From: Microbacteriaceae bacterium
GTDB taxonomy: Bacteria; Actinomycetota; Actinomycetes; Actinomycetales; Microbacteriaceae
Length of the DNA: 64,000 bases
Assembly: GCA_031177985.1 (NCBI GenBank)
Contig: JAPSJW010000001.1
Coordinates: forward strand, 868,001-932,000
Direction: 5' to 3'
In this document: positions 1-8,066 of the stretch, in pieces
Layout: the number at the start of each line of letters is the position of its first letter
Numbering within the stretch: position 1 is the stretch's first letter
The notes under the pieces: generated by a model
Database searches by the model: none
Seen by the model: only the letters and a program-made list of their open reading frames with translations
What the model was told of the DNA's origin: nothing
Made by a program: the position numbers and the translations under genes

Positions 1-1
1 C

Positions 2-934
2 GCTGTCTCGCTCGCGGTGGTGCCGAACTTCGACAGCCCGCTCACCGTGACGTACCTGCTGCGGGATCTCGCGCCGATCCTGCTGATCGCCCTGCCGATG
101 ACCCTCATCATCATCACCGAGGAGATCGACCTGTCGGTCGCGAGCATCGTGGGGCTCAGCAGCGTCATGACCGGCGTGCTCACGCAGGCCGGCTGGCCGT
201 TCGCGGCGGCGGCGCTCACGGCGATCCTCGTCGGATCCCTGGCGGGCGTCATCAACGGCTTCCTGGTCACGGTGGTCGGACTGCCCTCGCTCGCGGTGAC
301 GATCGGCACGCTCGCACTGTTCCGCGGCATCGCGGTCGGCCTGCTCGGCACCACCGCCATCACCGACTTCCCTGAGTTCTGGACCGACCTCGCCCGCGAC
401 AACATCCCGGGCACGCCGATCCCGCTCGTGATGATCCTGTTCCTGGTGCTGGCGGTCGGCTTCGCGGTGCTGCTGCACTTCACCCCCTTCGGGCGCTCGC
501 TGTACGCGATCGGACTGAACCGGGAGGCGGCATCGTTCTCGGGCGTCGACGTCGGGCGCGCGAAGTTCACCCTCTTCGTGCTGAGCGGCACCGTGTCGGG
601 TCTTGCCGGCGTCTACTTCACGCTCGTCTACAGCAACGCCCGCGGCGACAACGCCACCGGCATGGAGCTGCAGGTCATCGCCGCGGTGCTGCTCGGCGGC
701 GTCTCGATCTTCGGAGGGCGTGGCGCCTTGCACGGCGTCATCGCCGGCGTGCTGCTCATCGGCACCCTGTCGAGCGCTCTGCGCCTGGCGAACGTCGGCT
801 CCGACATCATCAACGTCATCACGGGGCTCCTGCTGGTGCTCTCCGTGGTGTCGGCAAGCTTCCTCGGCTGGCTCCGCACACAGCGGCTCGCAGCACTCGG
901 GAGAAGGAAGAGCACGCAGCGGAGCGTCAGCTGA
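2..934 (+). CDS. Sugar ABC transporter permease (RbsC/RhaP-Q type), 5' partial
   Basis: Membrane permease of a CUT2-type sugar importer. The reading frame is open to the left window edge and the visible part begins inside the first transmembrane segment, so the true start lies outside; a GTG at 17 is only the first start codon seen. About eight hydrophobic helices follow, with the family's conserved EEIDLSV segment near the start and a GGVSIFGG segment in the second half. It lies 54 bases upstream of a RhaS-type binding protein, so it is most likely the last permease of a rhamnose importer. Substrate is inferred from that neighbour, not from the permease itself. Confidence 0.9.
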   Translation, partial: AVSLAVVPNFDSPLTVTYLLRDLAPILLIALPMTLIIITEEIDLSVASIVGLSSVMTGVLTQAGWPFAAAALTAILVGSLAGVINGFLVTVVGLPSLAVTIGTLALFRGIAVGLLGTTAITDFPEFWTDLARDNIPGTPIPLVMILFLVLAVGFAVLLHFTPFGRSLYAIGLNREAASFSGVDVGRAKFTLFVLSGTVSGLAGVYFTLVYSNARGDNATGMELQVIAAVLLGGVSIFGGRGALHGVIAGVLLIGTLSSALRLANVGSDIINVITGLLLVLSVVSASFLGWLRTQRLAALGRRKSTQRSVS

Positions 935-988
935 TGCACCGAGCGTTCTCGCGATCACACCATGACGGCTCCATGAAAGGAAACAACG

Positions 989-2038
989 ATGTTCGGTCAT
1001 GACCGCAAGCGGAAGGGCGCAGGCGCCACGTTCGCCGCGTTCGCCGTGAGCGCCGCACTCGTGCTCACCGGATGCTCCGGCGGAGGCTCGGGCGACGGTG
1101 GAGAGGGCGGCGGCGAAGGCGGCGGGGACGCGGCCATCACCTTCCTGCCGAAGAACCTCGGCAACCCCTACTTCGACACCTCGAACGCCGGCGGCGCCGA
1201 GGCCGTCGAGGAGTTCGGCGGCACCTTCTCCGAGGTCGGCCCGACCGAGGCGAGCCCGACCTCTCAGGTGAGCTTCATCCAGACCGCCGCCCAGCAGGGC
1301 GTCGGCGCGCTCGTCGTCTCGGCGAACGACCCGGAGGCTATCTGCGACGCGCTCAACGAGGCACGGGACGCCGGAGTCAAGGTCGTGACCTTCGACTCCG
1401 ACACCAACCCCGAGTGCCGCGACGTGTTCATCAACCAGGCGACGGCCGAAGGCATCGCGACCACTCAGGTCGAGCTGATCGCCGAGCAGATCGGCGGCGA
1501 GGGGCAGATCGCCATCCTGTCGGCCTCGGCGAACGCGACGAACCAGAACGCCTGGATCGAGCTGATGGAGGAGGAGCTCGCCGCGAACCACCCCGACATC
1601 GAGCTCGTCGAGACGGTCTACGGCGACGACGACGACCAGACGTCGTTCGACCGCACCGCGGCGCTGCTGCAGACCTACCCCGACCTCAAGGGCATCATCT
1701 CGCCCACCACGGTCGGCATCGCGGCCGCTGCGCGCTACCTCTCCACCTCGGAGTACCAGGGCCAGGTCGCGCTGACCGGGCTCGGCACCCCGAACCAGAT
1801 GCGCGAGTACATCGAGGACGGCACCGTCACCGCCTTCGCGCTGTGGAACCCGGCCGACCTCGGCTACCTGGCGGCCTACGCCGCGCAGGCGCTGATCGCG
1901 GGTGACATCACCGGCGAGGAGGGCGACACCTTCGAGGCCGGCCGACTCGGCGAGTACGAGGTCGGCGAGGACGGCACGGTGCTGCTCGGCGACCCGTTCG
2001 TCTTCGACGCGGACAACATCGACGAGTTCGACTTCTAG
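989..2038 (+). CDS. rhaS: Rhamnose ABC transporter substrate-binding lipoprotein RhaS
   Basis: Extracellular binding protein of the periplasmic-binding-protein I fold that delivers sugar to the upstream permease. It has a basic N-terminus, a hydrophobic stretch and an LTGC lipobox at about residues 26-29, then a Gly/Glu-rich linker. The mature part carries the segments PKNLGNPYFDT, VVSANDPEAIC, SDTNPECRD, YGDDDDQTSFD and GLGTPNQMREY, which I recognise from the RhaS family. AAGGAAA at 977-983 precedes the ATG as ribosome binding site. Length (349 residues) is normal. A strong hairpin follows. Rhamnose is assigned from family resemblance; a related deoxysugar is possible. Confidence 0.88.
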   Translation: MFGHDRKRKGAGATFAAFAVSAALVLTGCSGGGSGDGGEGGGEGGGDAAITFLPKNLGNPYFDTSNAGGAEAVEEFGGTFSEVGPTEASPTSQVSFIQTAAQQGVGALVVSANDPEAICDALNEARDAGVKVVTFDSDTNPECRDVFINQATAEGIATTQVELIAEQIGGEGQIAILSASANATNQNAWIELMEEELAANHPDIELVETVYGDDDDQTSFDRTAALLQTYPDLKGIISPTTVGIAAAARYLSTSEYQGQVALTGLGTPNQMREYIEDGTVTAFALWNPADLGYLAAYAAQALIAGDITGEEGDTFEAGRLGEYEVGEDGTVLLGDPFVFDADNIDEFDF

Positions 2039-2054
2039 AAGTCGTCGCACGGCG

Positions 2055-2086
2055 GAGGGCCCGGGACCGGAAGGTTCCGGGCCCTC
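2055..2086 (+). terminator. Hairpin terminator after rhaS
   Basis: Arms GAGGGCCCGG and CCGGGCCCTC pair around a GGAACCTTCC-like centre 17 bases after the rhaS stop. There is no long T run, as is common in high-GC actinobacteria. Confidence 0.7.
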
Positions 2087-2092
2087 TCCGTT

Positions 2093-2139
2093 CCGCGGCC
2101 CGGGGCGCGGGCGCGGCGCGGGCGCGGGCCCGGGGCCGG
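2093..2139. other. Uninterrupted 47-base G/C-only tract
   Basis: Every base from 2093 to 2139 is G or C, mostly alternating GCGCGGGC motifs, in the gap between the rhaS terminator and the methyltransferase start. No coding or RNA signal was recognised in it. Confidence 0.6.
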
Positions 2140-2225
2140 TGCGAGGTCGCGGAAGGGCCCCCTCATCCGCTCTGCCGAGGGGCGCTTGTGCCACCTCGCG
2201 CGATCTGCGGGCTAGCCTGGCGCCC

Positions 2226-2951
2226 ATGACGGACGACTGGTCGCCGATCGCCGACGACTGGTCGCGGCTCTGGGGGGCGGCATCGGCTCCGGCCCGACGC
2301 CGGCTCCCGGCACTCGCGCGCGTCCGCGCTGGCGACCGGGTGCTCGACGTCGGGTGCGGCGGCGGCGAGCTGCTCGCCGACCTGGCCGCGATCGGTGCGA
2401 CCGTCGCGGGCACCGATCCTTCCGAACGGATGGTGCAGCTCGCGCGCCGAGCAGCCCCCGCAGCCGACGTGCGGGTCGGTGGCTTCGAGCGGATGCCGTG
2501 GCCGGACGGGTGCTTCGAGGTGGTGACGGCGGTCAACGCGCTGCACTTCGCCGACGATGCCGACGCCGCGCTCGACGAGGTGCGGAGGGTGCTCGTGCCG
2601 GGCGGGCGGTTCGCCGTCGCCGAGTGGGCGCCGAGTGACCTCGGGCTGCTCCACGCCGCGCTCGGCGGCGAGCCGGACGACGACGACGACGAGCTTGTCG
2701 AGCTGTTGTCGGACGCCGGGCTCGAGGTCATGACGAGCGAGGTCGTCGAGGGGGAGTGGGTGCTCTCGGAGGGCGACCTCGTGGACGCCCTCCTGCTCGG
2801 CGAGGAGGAGGAGGTGCGGTCCCGGCTGGCTCCCGAGCTGGCGGCGGCGGCCGAAAGGTTCCGCGAGGGGAACAGTTACCGGTTGCGGGTGCGATTCCGC
2901 TGCGTGGTCGGTAGCGCACCGCTTGACCTTGCCCCCGGGGGCAGGGAATAG
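2226..2951 (+). CDS. Class I SAM-dependent methyltransferase
   Basis: Small-molecule methyltransferase of the Methyltransf_11 type. The SAM-binding motif I VLDVGCGGGE lies at about residues 38-47, the acidic motif II residue follows in AGTDPSE, and a post-motif stretch VTAVNALHFADD resembles UbiE/BioC-type enzymes. The start at 2226 is chosen because the protein reads from a typical short amphipathic leader; the frame is open further upstream, but that part is a run of Arg/Pro/Ser without family features. No ribosome binding site is obvious. The last codons overlap the MerR-type promoter of the next gene. Substrate unknown. Confidence 0.85.
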   Translation: MTDDWSPIADDWSRLWGAASAPARRRLPALARVRAGDRVLDVGCGGGELLADLAAIGATVAGTDPSERMVQLARRAAPAADVRVGGFERMPWPDGCFEVVTAVNALHFADDADAALDEVRRVLVPGGRFAVAEWAPSDLGLLHAALGGEPDDDDDELVELLSDAGLEVMTSEVVEGEWVLSEGDLVDALLLGEEEEVRSRLAPELAAAAERFREGNSYRLRVRFRCVVGSAPLDLAPGGRE

Positions 2952-2954
2952 CGT
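2923..2954 (+). promoter_or_regulatory. MerR-type promoter with overlong spacer and central dyad
   Basis: A -35 box TTGACC (2923-2928) and a -10-like TAGCGT (2949-2954) are separated by 20 bases instead of 17. The spacer is filled by an inverted repeat at 2927-2946, with arms CCTTGCCCCC and GGGGGCAGGG (9 of 10 paired). Overlong spacing with a dyad between the boxes is the hallmark of promoters untwisted by MerR-family activators. It lies directly before the merR gene, so autoregulation of the merR-trx pair is inferred. Confidence 0.85.
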
Positions 2955-2971
2955 CGTCGCAGGAGGAGACG

Positions 2972-3355
2972 ATGAGGATCGGAGAACTGGCCGCCCGGAG
3001 CGGGGCGACGGTGAAGGCCGTGCGGTACTACGAGTCGCTGGGGCTGCTGAGTCCTCATCGCCTGCCGAACGGCTATCGCGACTTCGATGAGCGCGACGTG
3101 CTGCTGGTCGGTGAGATCCGCCGCCTCGGGGCCCTGGGTGTGACGGCCGACGACGCGAGGCCGTTCGTCGACTGCCTCGTCGGCGGACACGCCGCGGGCG
3201 ACGACTGCCCGGACTCGGTGGCCTCCTACCGTGCGGCGATCGCCGAGCTGGACGAGCGCATCGCCGAGCTGGGTCGGCGACGCGACGTGCTCGCCGCCAT
3301 GCTCGCCTCGGCGACCGAGCCCCGCTGCCAGTTCACCGAAGGGAGAACCGCATGA
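2972..3355 (+). CDS. MerR family transcriptional regulator
   Basis: DNA-binding activator/repressor with the MerR winged helix at residues 1-70 (IGELAARSG, VRYYESLGLL, YRDFDERDV are diagnostic), then a dimerisation coiled coil. Cysteines 68, 79 and 119 lie in or near the effector region; a C-x10-C pair at 68/79 resembles the metal- or thiol-sensing loop of MerR proteins, although the exact spacing of known metal sensors is not reproduced. AGGAGGAG at 2961-2968 is a strong ribosome binding site. The stop overlaps the thioredoxin start (ATGA), so the two are translationally coupled. A redox or soft-metal stress sensor is inferred. Confidence 0.9.
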   Translation: MRIGELAARSGATVKAVRYYESLGLLSPHRLPNGYRDFDERDVLLVGEIRRLGALGVTADDARPFVDCLVGGHAAGDDCPDSVASYRAAIAELDERIAELGRRRDVLAAMLASATEPRCQFTEGRTA

Positions 3356-3708
3356 CGCTCGCCTCGACGACCGACGCCGAGTTCGAACGAGACGTGCTGC
3401 TGGCCGACGGCCCGGTGCTCGTCGACTTCTGGGCGGAATGGTGCCCGCCCTGCAAGGCGATCGAGCCCGTGCTCGAGCGACTCGCGCCCGAGTTCGAGGG
3501 CCGGATGCGCATCCTCCGCGTCGACGCGGACGAGAACCCCATGACAGTCATGCGCTACGGCGCGCTGTCACTGCCGACGTTCAAGCTGTTCATCGCCGGT
3601 GAGGTGGCGGGCACGCTGGTCGGTGCACGGCCGGCCGCGGCGTTCCGCTCCGCGATCGAGCAGCTCCTGACCGCGGGACGGGCCTCAGCGCTGGGAACGT
3701 CCGCCTGA
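3352..3708 (+). CDS. Thioredoxin (WCPPCK active site)
   Basis: Cytosolic thiol-disulfide oxidoreductase. The single thioredoxin fold of 118 residues has the active site WCPPC at residues 30-34 and the cis-proline at 75 (SLPTF). The second residue of the CxxC is Pro rather than the usual Gly, as in a subset of actinobacterial thioredoxins. The start codon overlaps the merR stop by four bases, so the protein is made together with its putative regulator. No thioredoxin reductase gene is adjacent. It is probably an inducible stress thioredoxin rather than the housekeeping TrxA. Confidence 0.93.
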   Translation: MTLASTTDAEFERDVLLADGPVLVDFWAEWCPPCKAIEPVLERLAPEFEGRMRILRVDADENPMTVMRYGALSLPTFKLFIAGEVAGTLVGARPAAAFRSAIEQLLTAGRASALGTSA

Positions 3709-3912
3709 CAAGACGCCCCAGTTCTGGGGGCAGAAATCCTCCGTGCACTTCCAGGAAAGTGCGGCAAGATATCCACGCCTGCTTGCGGGACGCGGCTCCT
3801 GATCCGCCGCGCCTCGTGGGAAACCCACCGGTCGATTCCGGGCTCGAGAGCTGGTTACTCGCGAGCACGACCGGTCACGCTGCGTCCTGATCCCAGCAGC
3901 CGAGAAGCAGGT

Positions 3913-3948
3913 GCGGGAGTCGACGCTACGGGATGGGTCGACTCCCGC
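3913..3948. terminator. Bidirectional hairpin between convergent genes
   Basis: Perfect 12-base arms (GCGGGAGTCGAC at 3913-3924 and its complement at 3937-3948) enclose a 12-base loop between the convergent thioredoxin and GH84 genes. There is no T run; the role as shared terminator is inferred from position. Confidence 0.65.
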
Positions 3949-3970
3949 CTCTCAAGCGGAACCCTGCCAT

Positions 3971-6190
3971 TCAGGCAGGAGAGGGCACCCGGTCGCTCAG
4001 CCGGTCTACTGCCGCGAAGAAGAGCTCCGCGCTCTCGGGTGCGATGAGCCAGGGCGCGAGGCCCTCCTCGGCGAGGAAGAACAGCACGCGGTCGGCCGGA
4101 GCGATTGCTCCCGACGCGAGGCGGGCCCCCGCGGGATAGAACGCGATCGCGGGCAGCGACTGCTCTTTCGTGCGCGCCACGACGACCGCATCCGCCCCTG
4201 GCTCACCCCAGCTCACGTTGCCGGGGCCGCGGTAGATGCGCACCGTGCCCCGCTGGCCGGCGGCGAGCGGATGCGACGGCTCGATGATGACGAGCTCCTC
4301 CTGGGCGAGGAAGCCGCCGGACCGCGAGCTGAGCCCCAGGGTGTCGAGCCGCCCCCAGGCGAGCACGGGCACCGCCTCGGCAGCGAGCGCCGCGGCGGCG
4401 TCGGCTGGGGCCCGCCGGGTGACGAGGGCCAGCGCGAATTCGGCGAGGTCGGATGGCAGTGGAAGCGCGGAGACCGTTCGCACGTCCATGCCGCGGGCCG
4501 TGAGCCGCTCGATCAGGTCCCGCTCGCCCGGCACCGGTGTCGCCCCCGTCAGCAGCAGCGCCCTCGATTTCGCCGGAGTCGCGACCCCCTCGAGCCCCGA
4601 GCGCGTCAGCACCTCCCGCACGAACGGCGGCACCATGCCGCGCAGCACGTTGGGGAAGTGCGCCTCCGCACGGGTGAGCGCCGCGACCACGGCGTCGCGT
4701 TCGGCGGGGAGCGCCTCCGTTCGTGTATTGAGGTCCCGCAGCAGGCGGCAGGCCCCGACGCCGACGTCTCCCATGTCACGCGCGGCCGCGAACCACGGCT
4801 CGAGGGCCTGCGCGAGAGACGGATCGAAGGGCGTCGTCGACCCCGAGGTGTCGCCTGCCGTGCGCAACGCGTCGAGCGCCACCTCCAGGCCGTCGAGCGC
4901 CTGCCGGTCGCCGGAGAGGGCGTCGTCGGCGAGATTCTGCAGCTCTTCGCTCTGCGGGGCGGACGGCGGCCATGCGCTGCACGCCTTCACCAGAGCCGCC
5001 ACCGCCCTGACGTGCCGTCCCGCGACGGCGGGCGCTGCCCTTCGAGCGGCATCCGGGGGATCGTAGTCACCGGGATTCCAGGCCCAGTCGGCGACCGTCG
5101 CGAGCGAGAATCTCGAGGGCATCGCCTCGACCATGGGATTCGACAGGATGCCGACGAGCGCCGACCCCTCGAGATCGGTCGTCCGCCCCACGAGCGGACC
5201 CAGGAACAGCCGGCTGCGATCGAAGTCGTTGACCGGGAAGTTGTCCCAGAGAAGGAGGCGTCGCCGGTAGCTCTCCGCCGCCGCGTCGATATCGGCTCGC
5301 GTCACCTCGCCCACCACGATGTCGGCGCCCGTCCACATGACGAGCGCGTCGTGCGGCAGGGTCTCCGCCAGGCCGTCCCGGTACGCGGACCGCGCGGTGC
5401 CTGCGTAGTCGGTGGGGCACACCCCGAGCGGATGAGCGTAGCCGCGCGGCGCCAGGAACTCCTCCTCGAATCGGCGGCAGGCGACCCCGTGAGCGGCGCC
5501 CGTCGCGCGGTCGTCGGTGCCGAAGAGCGCGACGTCCTCCGCGTGCTGCAGAGTCATCGGCACGTCGTCGAAGAGCAGCGCGAAGTGCCGCACGCCCGCA
5601 TCCCACAGCTGCTCCGCCTTCCGGTGGAGCGCGTGGTGCTCGTCGTCGTCCGAGAACCGCATCGAGAGTGCGGGGGCGATGGCATAGACGAAGCGGACCG
5701 AGTGCTCGGCGGCGTCGTGAGCCAGCTCCGCTATCTCCGCGATCAGCTCCGGAGGATAGGGGTCCCGCCAGCGCTCGCGGTGGTACGGGTCGTCCTTCGG
5801 CGCGTACACGTAGTGGTTGAAGCCGACGCCAGCGGCGAACCGCAGGAAGCTTGTGCGCTCGGGATGGGTCCATGGCGGTCCGTAGAAGCCCTCGACCACT
5901 CCGCGCACGGCGAGCTCGGGCCAGTCCCGGATCGTGACGGCCGGGGTCCTCACGCCGGCGCCGGTGAGGCGCGCCACCCGCGCTCGCCCTCGGGCGAGCC
6001 CCTCGTGATCGACAGCGATGAGCACCGCGCGACCCTCGGACGGGCGCACCGAGAGCTGGTAGCCGCCGGGCGGGAGCCCCAGGAGGTCCGGGCTCTCGGG
6101 ATCGATGCTCTCGATCAGCTCGGACAGCTCGATGGTCGCGTCGCCGTCCACCCGCACCTCGCGCGGGCGCGGCAGCAGCTCGTCGATCAC
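3971..6190 (-). CDS. GH84 beta-N-acetylglucosaminidase
   Basis: Glycoside hydrolase of the NagJ/O-GlcNAcase family that cleaves terminal beta-linked N-acetylglucosamine by substrate-assisted catalysis. From the GTG at 6190 the protein has 739 residues. An N-terminal GH20b-like domain (1-90) is followed by the catalytic barrel beginning RGVVEGFYG (96-104), YAPKDDPYHRE (129-139) and the catalytic aspartate pair in LLFDDVP (D208-D209). The C-terminal third is less conserved. No signal peptide is visible, so it probably acts in the cytosol on imported sugars. The GTG overlaps the stop of the aldolase gene (GTGA), which decides the start and implies coupling. Confidence 0.9.
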   Translation of the reverse strand: MIDELLPRPREVRVDGDATIELSELIESIDPESPDLLGLPPGGYQLSVRPSEGRAVLIAVDHEGLARGRARVARLTGAGVRTPAVTIRDWPELAVRGVVEGFYGPPWTHPERTSFLRFAAGVGFNHYVYAPKDDPYHRERWRDPYPPELIAEIAELAHDAAEHSVRFVYAIAPALSMRFSDDDEHHALHRKAEQLWDAGVRHFALLFDDVPMTLQHAEDVALFGTDDRATGAAHGVACRRFEEEFLAPRGYAHPLGVCPTDYAGTARSAYRDGLAETLPHDALVMWTGADIVVGEVTRADIDAAAESYRRRLLLWDNFPVNDFDRSRLFLGPLVGRTTDLEGSALVGILSNPMVEAMPSRFSLATVADWAWNPGDYDPPDAARRAAPAVAGRHVRAVAALVKACSAWPPSAPQSEELQNLADDALSGDRQALDGLEVALDALRTAGDTSGSTTPFDPSLAQALEPWFAAARDMGDVGVGACRLLRDLNTRTEALPAERDAVVAALTRAEAHFPNVLRGMVPPFVREVLTRSGLEGVATPAKSRALLLTGATPVPGERDLIERLTARGMDVRTVSALPLPSDLAEFALALVTRRAPADAAAALAAEAVPVLAWGRLDTLGLSSRSGGFLAQEELVIIEPSHPLAAGQRGTVRIYRGPGNVSWGEPGADAVVVARTKEQSLPAIAFYPAGARLASGAIAPADRVLFFLAEEGLAPWLIAPESAELFFAAVDRLSDRVPSPA

Positions 6191-6825
6191 GGCGTTCCCC
6201 CTCGCAGCCGCCGCACCTCGTCCGCCGGGAGCGTGCGCGCAGCGGTGCCGCGCAGCGCGAACGCGAGCTGGGCCGCGGCCTCCAGCTCCTCGAGCAGGTC
6301 CGCGGCGGCGTGCGGTCCGGCGGCGATCGCGACCGACCCGTGCTGCGCCAGCAGCAGCACGGGCGCGTCGGCGGCGAGCACCCGCACCCCTTCGCCGAGC
6401 TCGGGCGATCCGGGAGGCGCGTACGGCGCCACGGGCAGCCGCCCGAGCCGCATCGCGGCGTAGGGAGTGTGCACCGCGAGCGGCGCGCATCCGTCGGCGT
6501 CCGGCGGCAGGCAGGCCAGCGCGGTCGCCCACGGCGAGTGCAGGTGGATGACGGATGCGGCGCCCGGCGCCGCCGAGTACGCGGCCAGATGCAGGGGCAC
6601 CTCCTTGCTCGGCCGGGGGCCGGACTCGGCAGCCGAGCCGTCGAGCCGGACGATGGCGAGGTCTTCGGGTCGCACCGTCGCGAATCGCGAGCCGGTCGGC
6701 GTCATGAGCACGCGGTCGCCGAGGCGCGTGCTCGCGTTGCCGGAGCTGCCCGGCGAGAGGCCGGCAGCCGAGAGCCGCCGCACGGCGGCGACGAGGTCGA
6801 TCCGCGCGTCGTCGAGGTCGGTCAC
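6187..6825 (-). CDS. Class II aldolase/adducin-family protein (OtnC-like)
   Basis: Zn-dependent aldolase or decarboxylase of the fuculose-phosphate aldolase superfamily. Visible features are GSSGNAS for phosphate binding near residue 25, the HLH metal ligands in VIHLHSPWA near residue 95, and a second His in LLAQHGSVA. Lying directly after a four-carbon acid-sugar kinase, it fits OtnC, which decarboxylates 3-oxo-tetronate 4-phosphate to dihydroxyacetone phosphate. The GTG at 6825 overlaps the kinase stop (GTGA) as at the neighbouring junctions; an ATG at 6840 is an alternative. The function as OtnC rests on gene context. Confidence 0.82.
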   Translation of the reverse strand: MTDLDDARIDLVAAVRRLSAAGLSPGSSGNASTRLGDRVLMTPTGSRFATVRPEDLAIVRLDGSAAESGPRPSKEVPLHLAAYSAAPGAASVIHLHSPWATALACLPPDADGCAPLAVHTPYAAMRLGRLPVAPYAPPGSPELGEGVRVLAADAPVLLLAQHGSVAIAAGPHAAADLLEELEAAAQLAFALRGTAARTLPADEVRRLRGGTP

Positions 6826-8066
6826 GGCGCGCTCTCCCACGCGGTCGAGAACAGCTCGGGAGAACCGAAGTTGCCCGACTTCAGCAGCAGCGCGAGCCGG
6901 GTGCCGTCGCGCTCGCCGAGCATCCAGGGCACGCCGGGCGCGGCGCTCCGGCCGACCCGCAGCAGTGTGACGCCGAGCGCCGCGGCCACGGCGCCCGAGG
7001 TCTCGCCGCCCGCGACGATGAGGCGGCGCACGCCCATCCGGTCGACGGCCGCGACGGCGACCTCGGCGAGAGCGGCCTCGACCAGGGCGGATGCCCGCTC
7101 GCGTCCCAGGGCGTCCTGGGCGGCGCGCACGGCGTGGGGCTCGTCGGTCGCCGAGACCAGCACGGCCTCGTCCCGAAGGGCTGCCTCCACCTCTGCGACG
7201 AGCGCGGTCGCGCCCGACGCCGCGAGATCCTGGGGAGACACCCGCAGCACCCGGCCGCGGAACGCCGCGACCTGCTCTCGGGTGCGCTCGGAGGTGCTGC
7301 CGGAGAGGATCAGCCGCGGCCCCTGCGCGTCCCCGAGCGACGGGAGGGCGGCGGGAGCCGAGCCGGCTGCCAGCCGACGGGCGACAGCACCGGCGAGGCC
7401 TGCGCCGCCGCCGATCAGCACGCCGCCGCCGCCGACCGCCTCGGCGAGCACCTCGAGGTCGGACTCGTCGAGCGCGTCGAGGAGCACGTGCCCGGATGCG
7501 GTGCTGCCGATGGCGGCCCGCACGGCATCGGCGCCCCGCCGGACGATCGCGTGAGGGACGAGGGACACCGCGCGAGTGGCCTGGCGGCCGAGCACCCGAA
7601 CGAGGTCGGGGTCGCGCATCGGGGTCAGCGGGTGGTCGCGCAGCGACGACTCCGACAGCAGCCGGTCCCCGACGAACAGGTGACCGAGGTACTGCGTGCG
7701 GCCGACCGAGGGGGTCGCGGGAGTTCCGACGGACACCGGACGCTCGGGCGAGACCAGATCGGCGAGGGCCTCGGCGACCGGCCCGATGTTGCCGCTGTCG
7801 GTCGAGTCGAAGGTCGAGCAGTACTTCTGGTAGAGGCGCTCGGCTCCGGCGTCCAGCAGTCGCCGGGCGGAGGCGACCGAGTCGGCCACCGCGACGTCGG
7901 GGTCTGCCGTGCGCGACTTCAGCGCGACCACGACGCAGTCCGCCGCCGGCACCCGCGACGGCGCGCCGATCGAGACGACGGTCGCGAGCCCCGCGTCGGT
8001 CGCGGCCTCCGCGACGTCGCAGGCGCCGGTGAGGTCGTCGGCGACGATGCCGAGCGCGAGCGTCAC
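6822..8066 (-). CDS. Four-carbon acid-sugar kinase family protein (OtnK-like)
   Basis: ATP-dependent kinase of the DUF1537 family, which phosphorylates 3-oxo-tetronates or related acid sugars. The N-terminal domain opens with IVADDLTGACDVAEA, the family signature, and the C-terminal nucleotide-binding domain contains LILSGSTSERTREQV and IVAGGETSGAVA. Length is 414 residues, normal for the family. The GTG start at 8066 overlaps the stop of the DeoR gene (GTGA). With the downstream OtnC-like protein it forms the core of a tetronate-type pathway, but no oxidising dehydrogenase or OtnI isomerase is adjacent, so the true acid sugar is uncertain. Confidence 0.88.
   Translation of the reverse strand: MTLALGIVADDLTGACDVAEAATDAGLATVVSIGAPSRVPAADCVVVALKSRTADPDVAVADSVASARRLLDAGAERLYQKYCSTFDSTDSGNIGPVAEALADLVSPERPVSVGTPATPSVGRTQYLGHLFVGDRLLSESSLRDHPLTPMRDPDLVRVLGRQATRAVSLVPHAIVRRGADAVRAAIGSTASGHVLLDALDESDLEVLAEAVGGGGVLIGGGAGLAGAVARRLAAGSAPAALPSLGDAQGPRLILSGSTSERTREQVAAFRGRVLRVSPQDLAASGATALVAEVEAALRDEAVLVSATDEPHAVRAAQDALGRERASALVEAALAEVAVAAVDRMGVRRLIVAGGETSGAVAAALGVTLLRVGRSAAPGVPWMLGERDGTRLALLLKSGNFGSPELFSTAWESAP

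Noticed and set aside
3911-6463. A long open frame of about 850 codons on the plus strand, antisense to the GH84 and aldolase genes.
   Set aside because: Its translation is Arg/Gly/Glu/Pro-rich with no domain, it lies entirely opposite genes with clear catalytic motifs, and such frames arise in high-GC DNA from codon bias.
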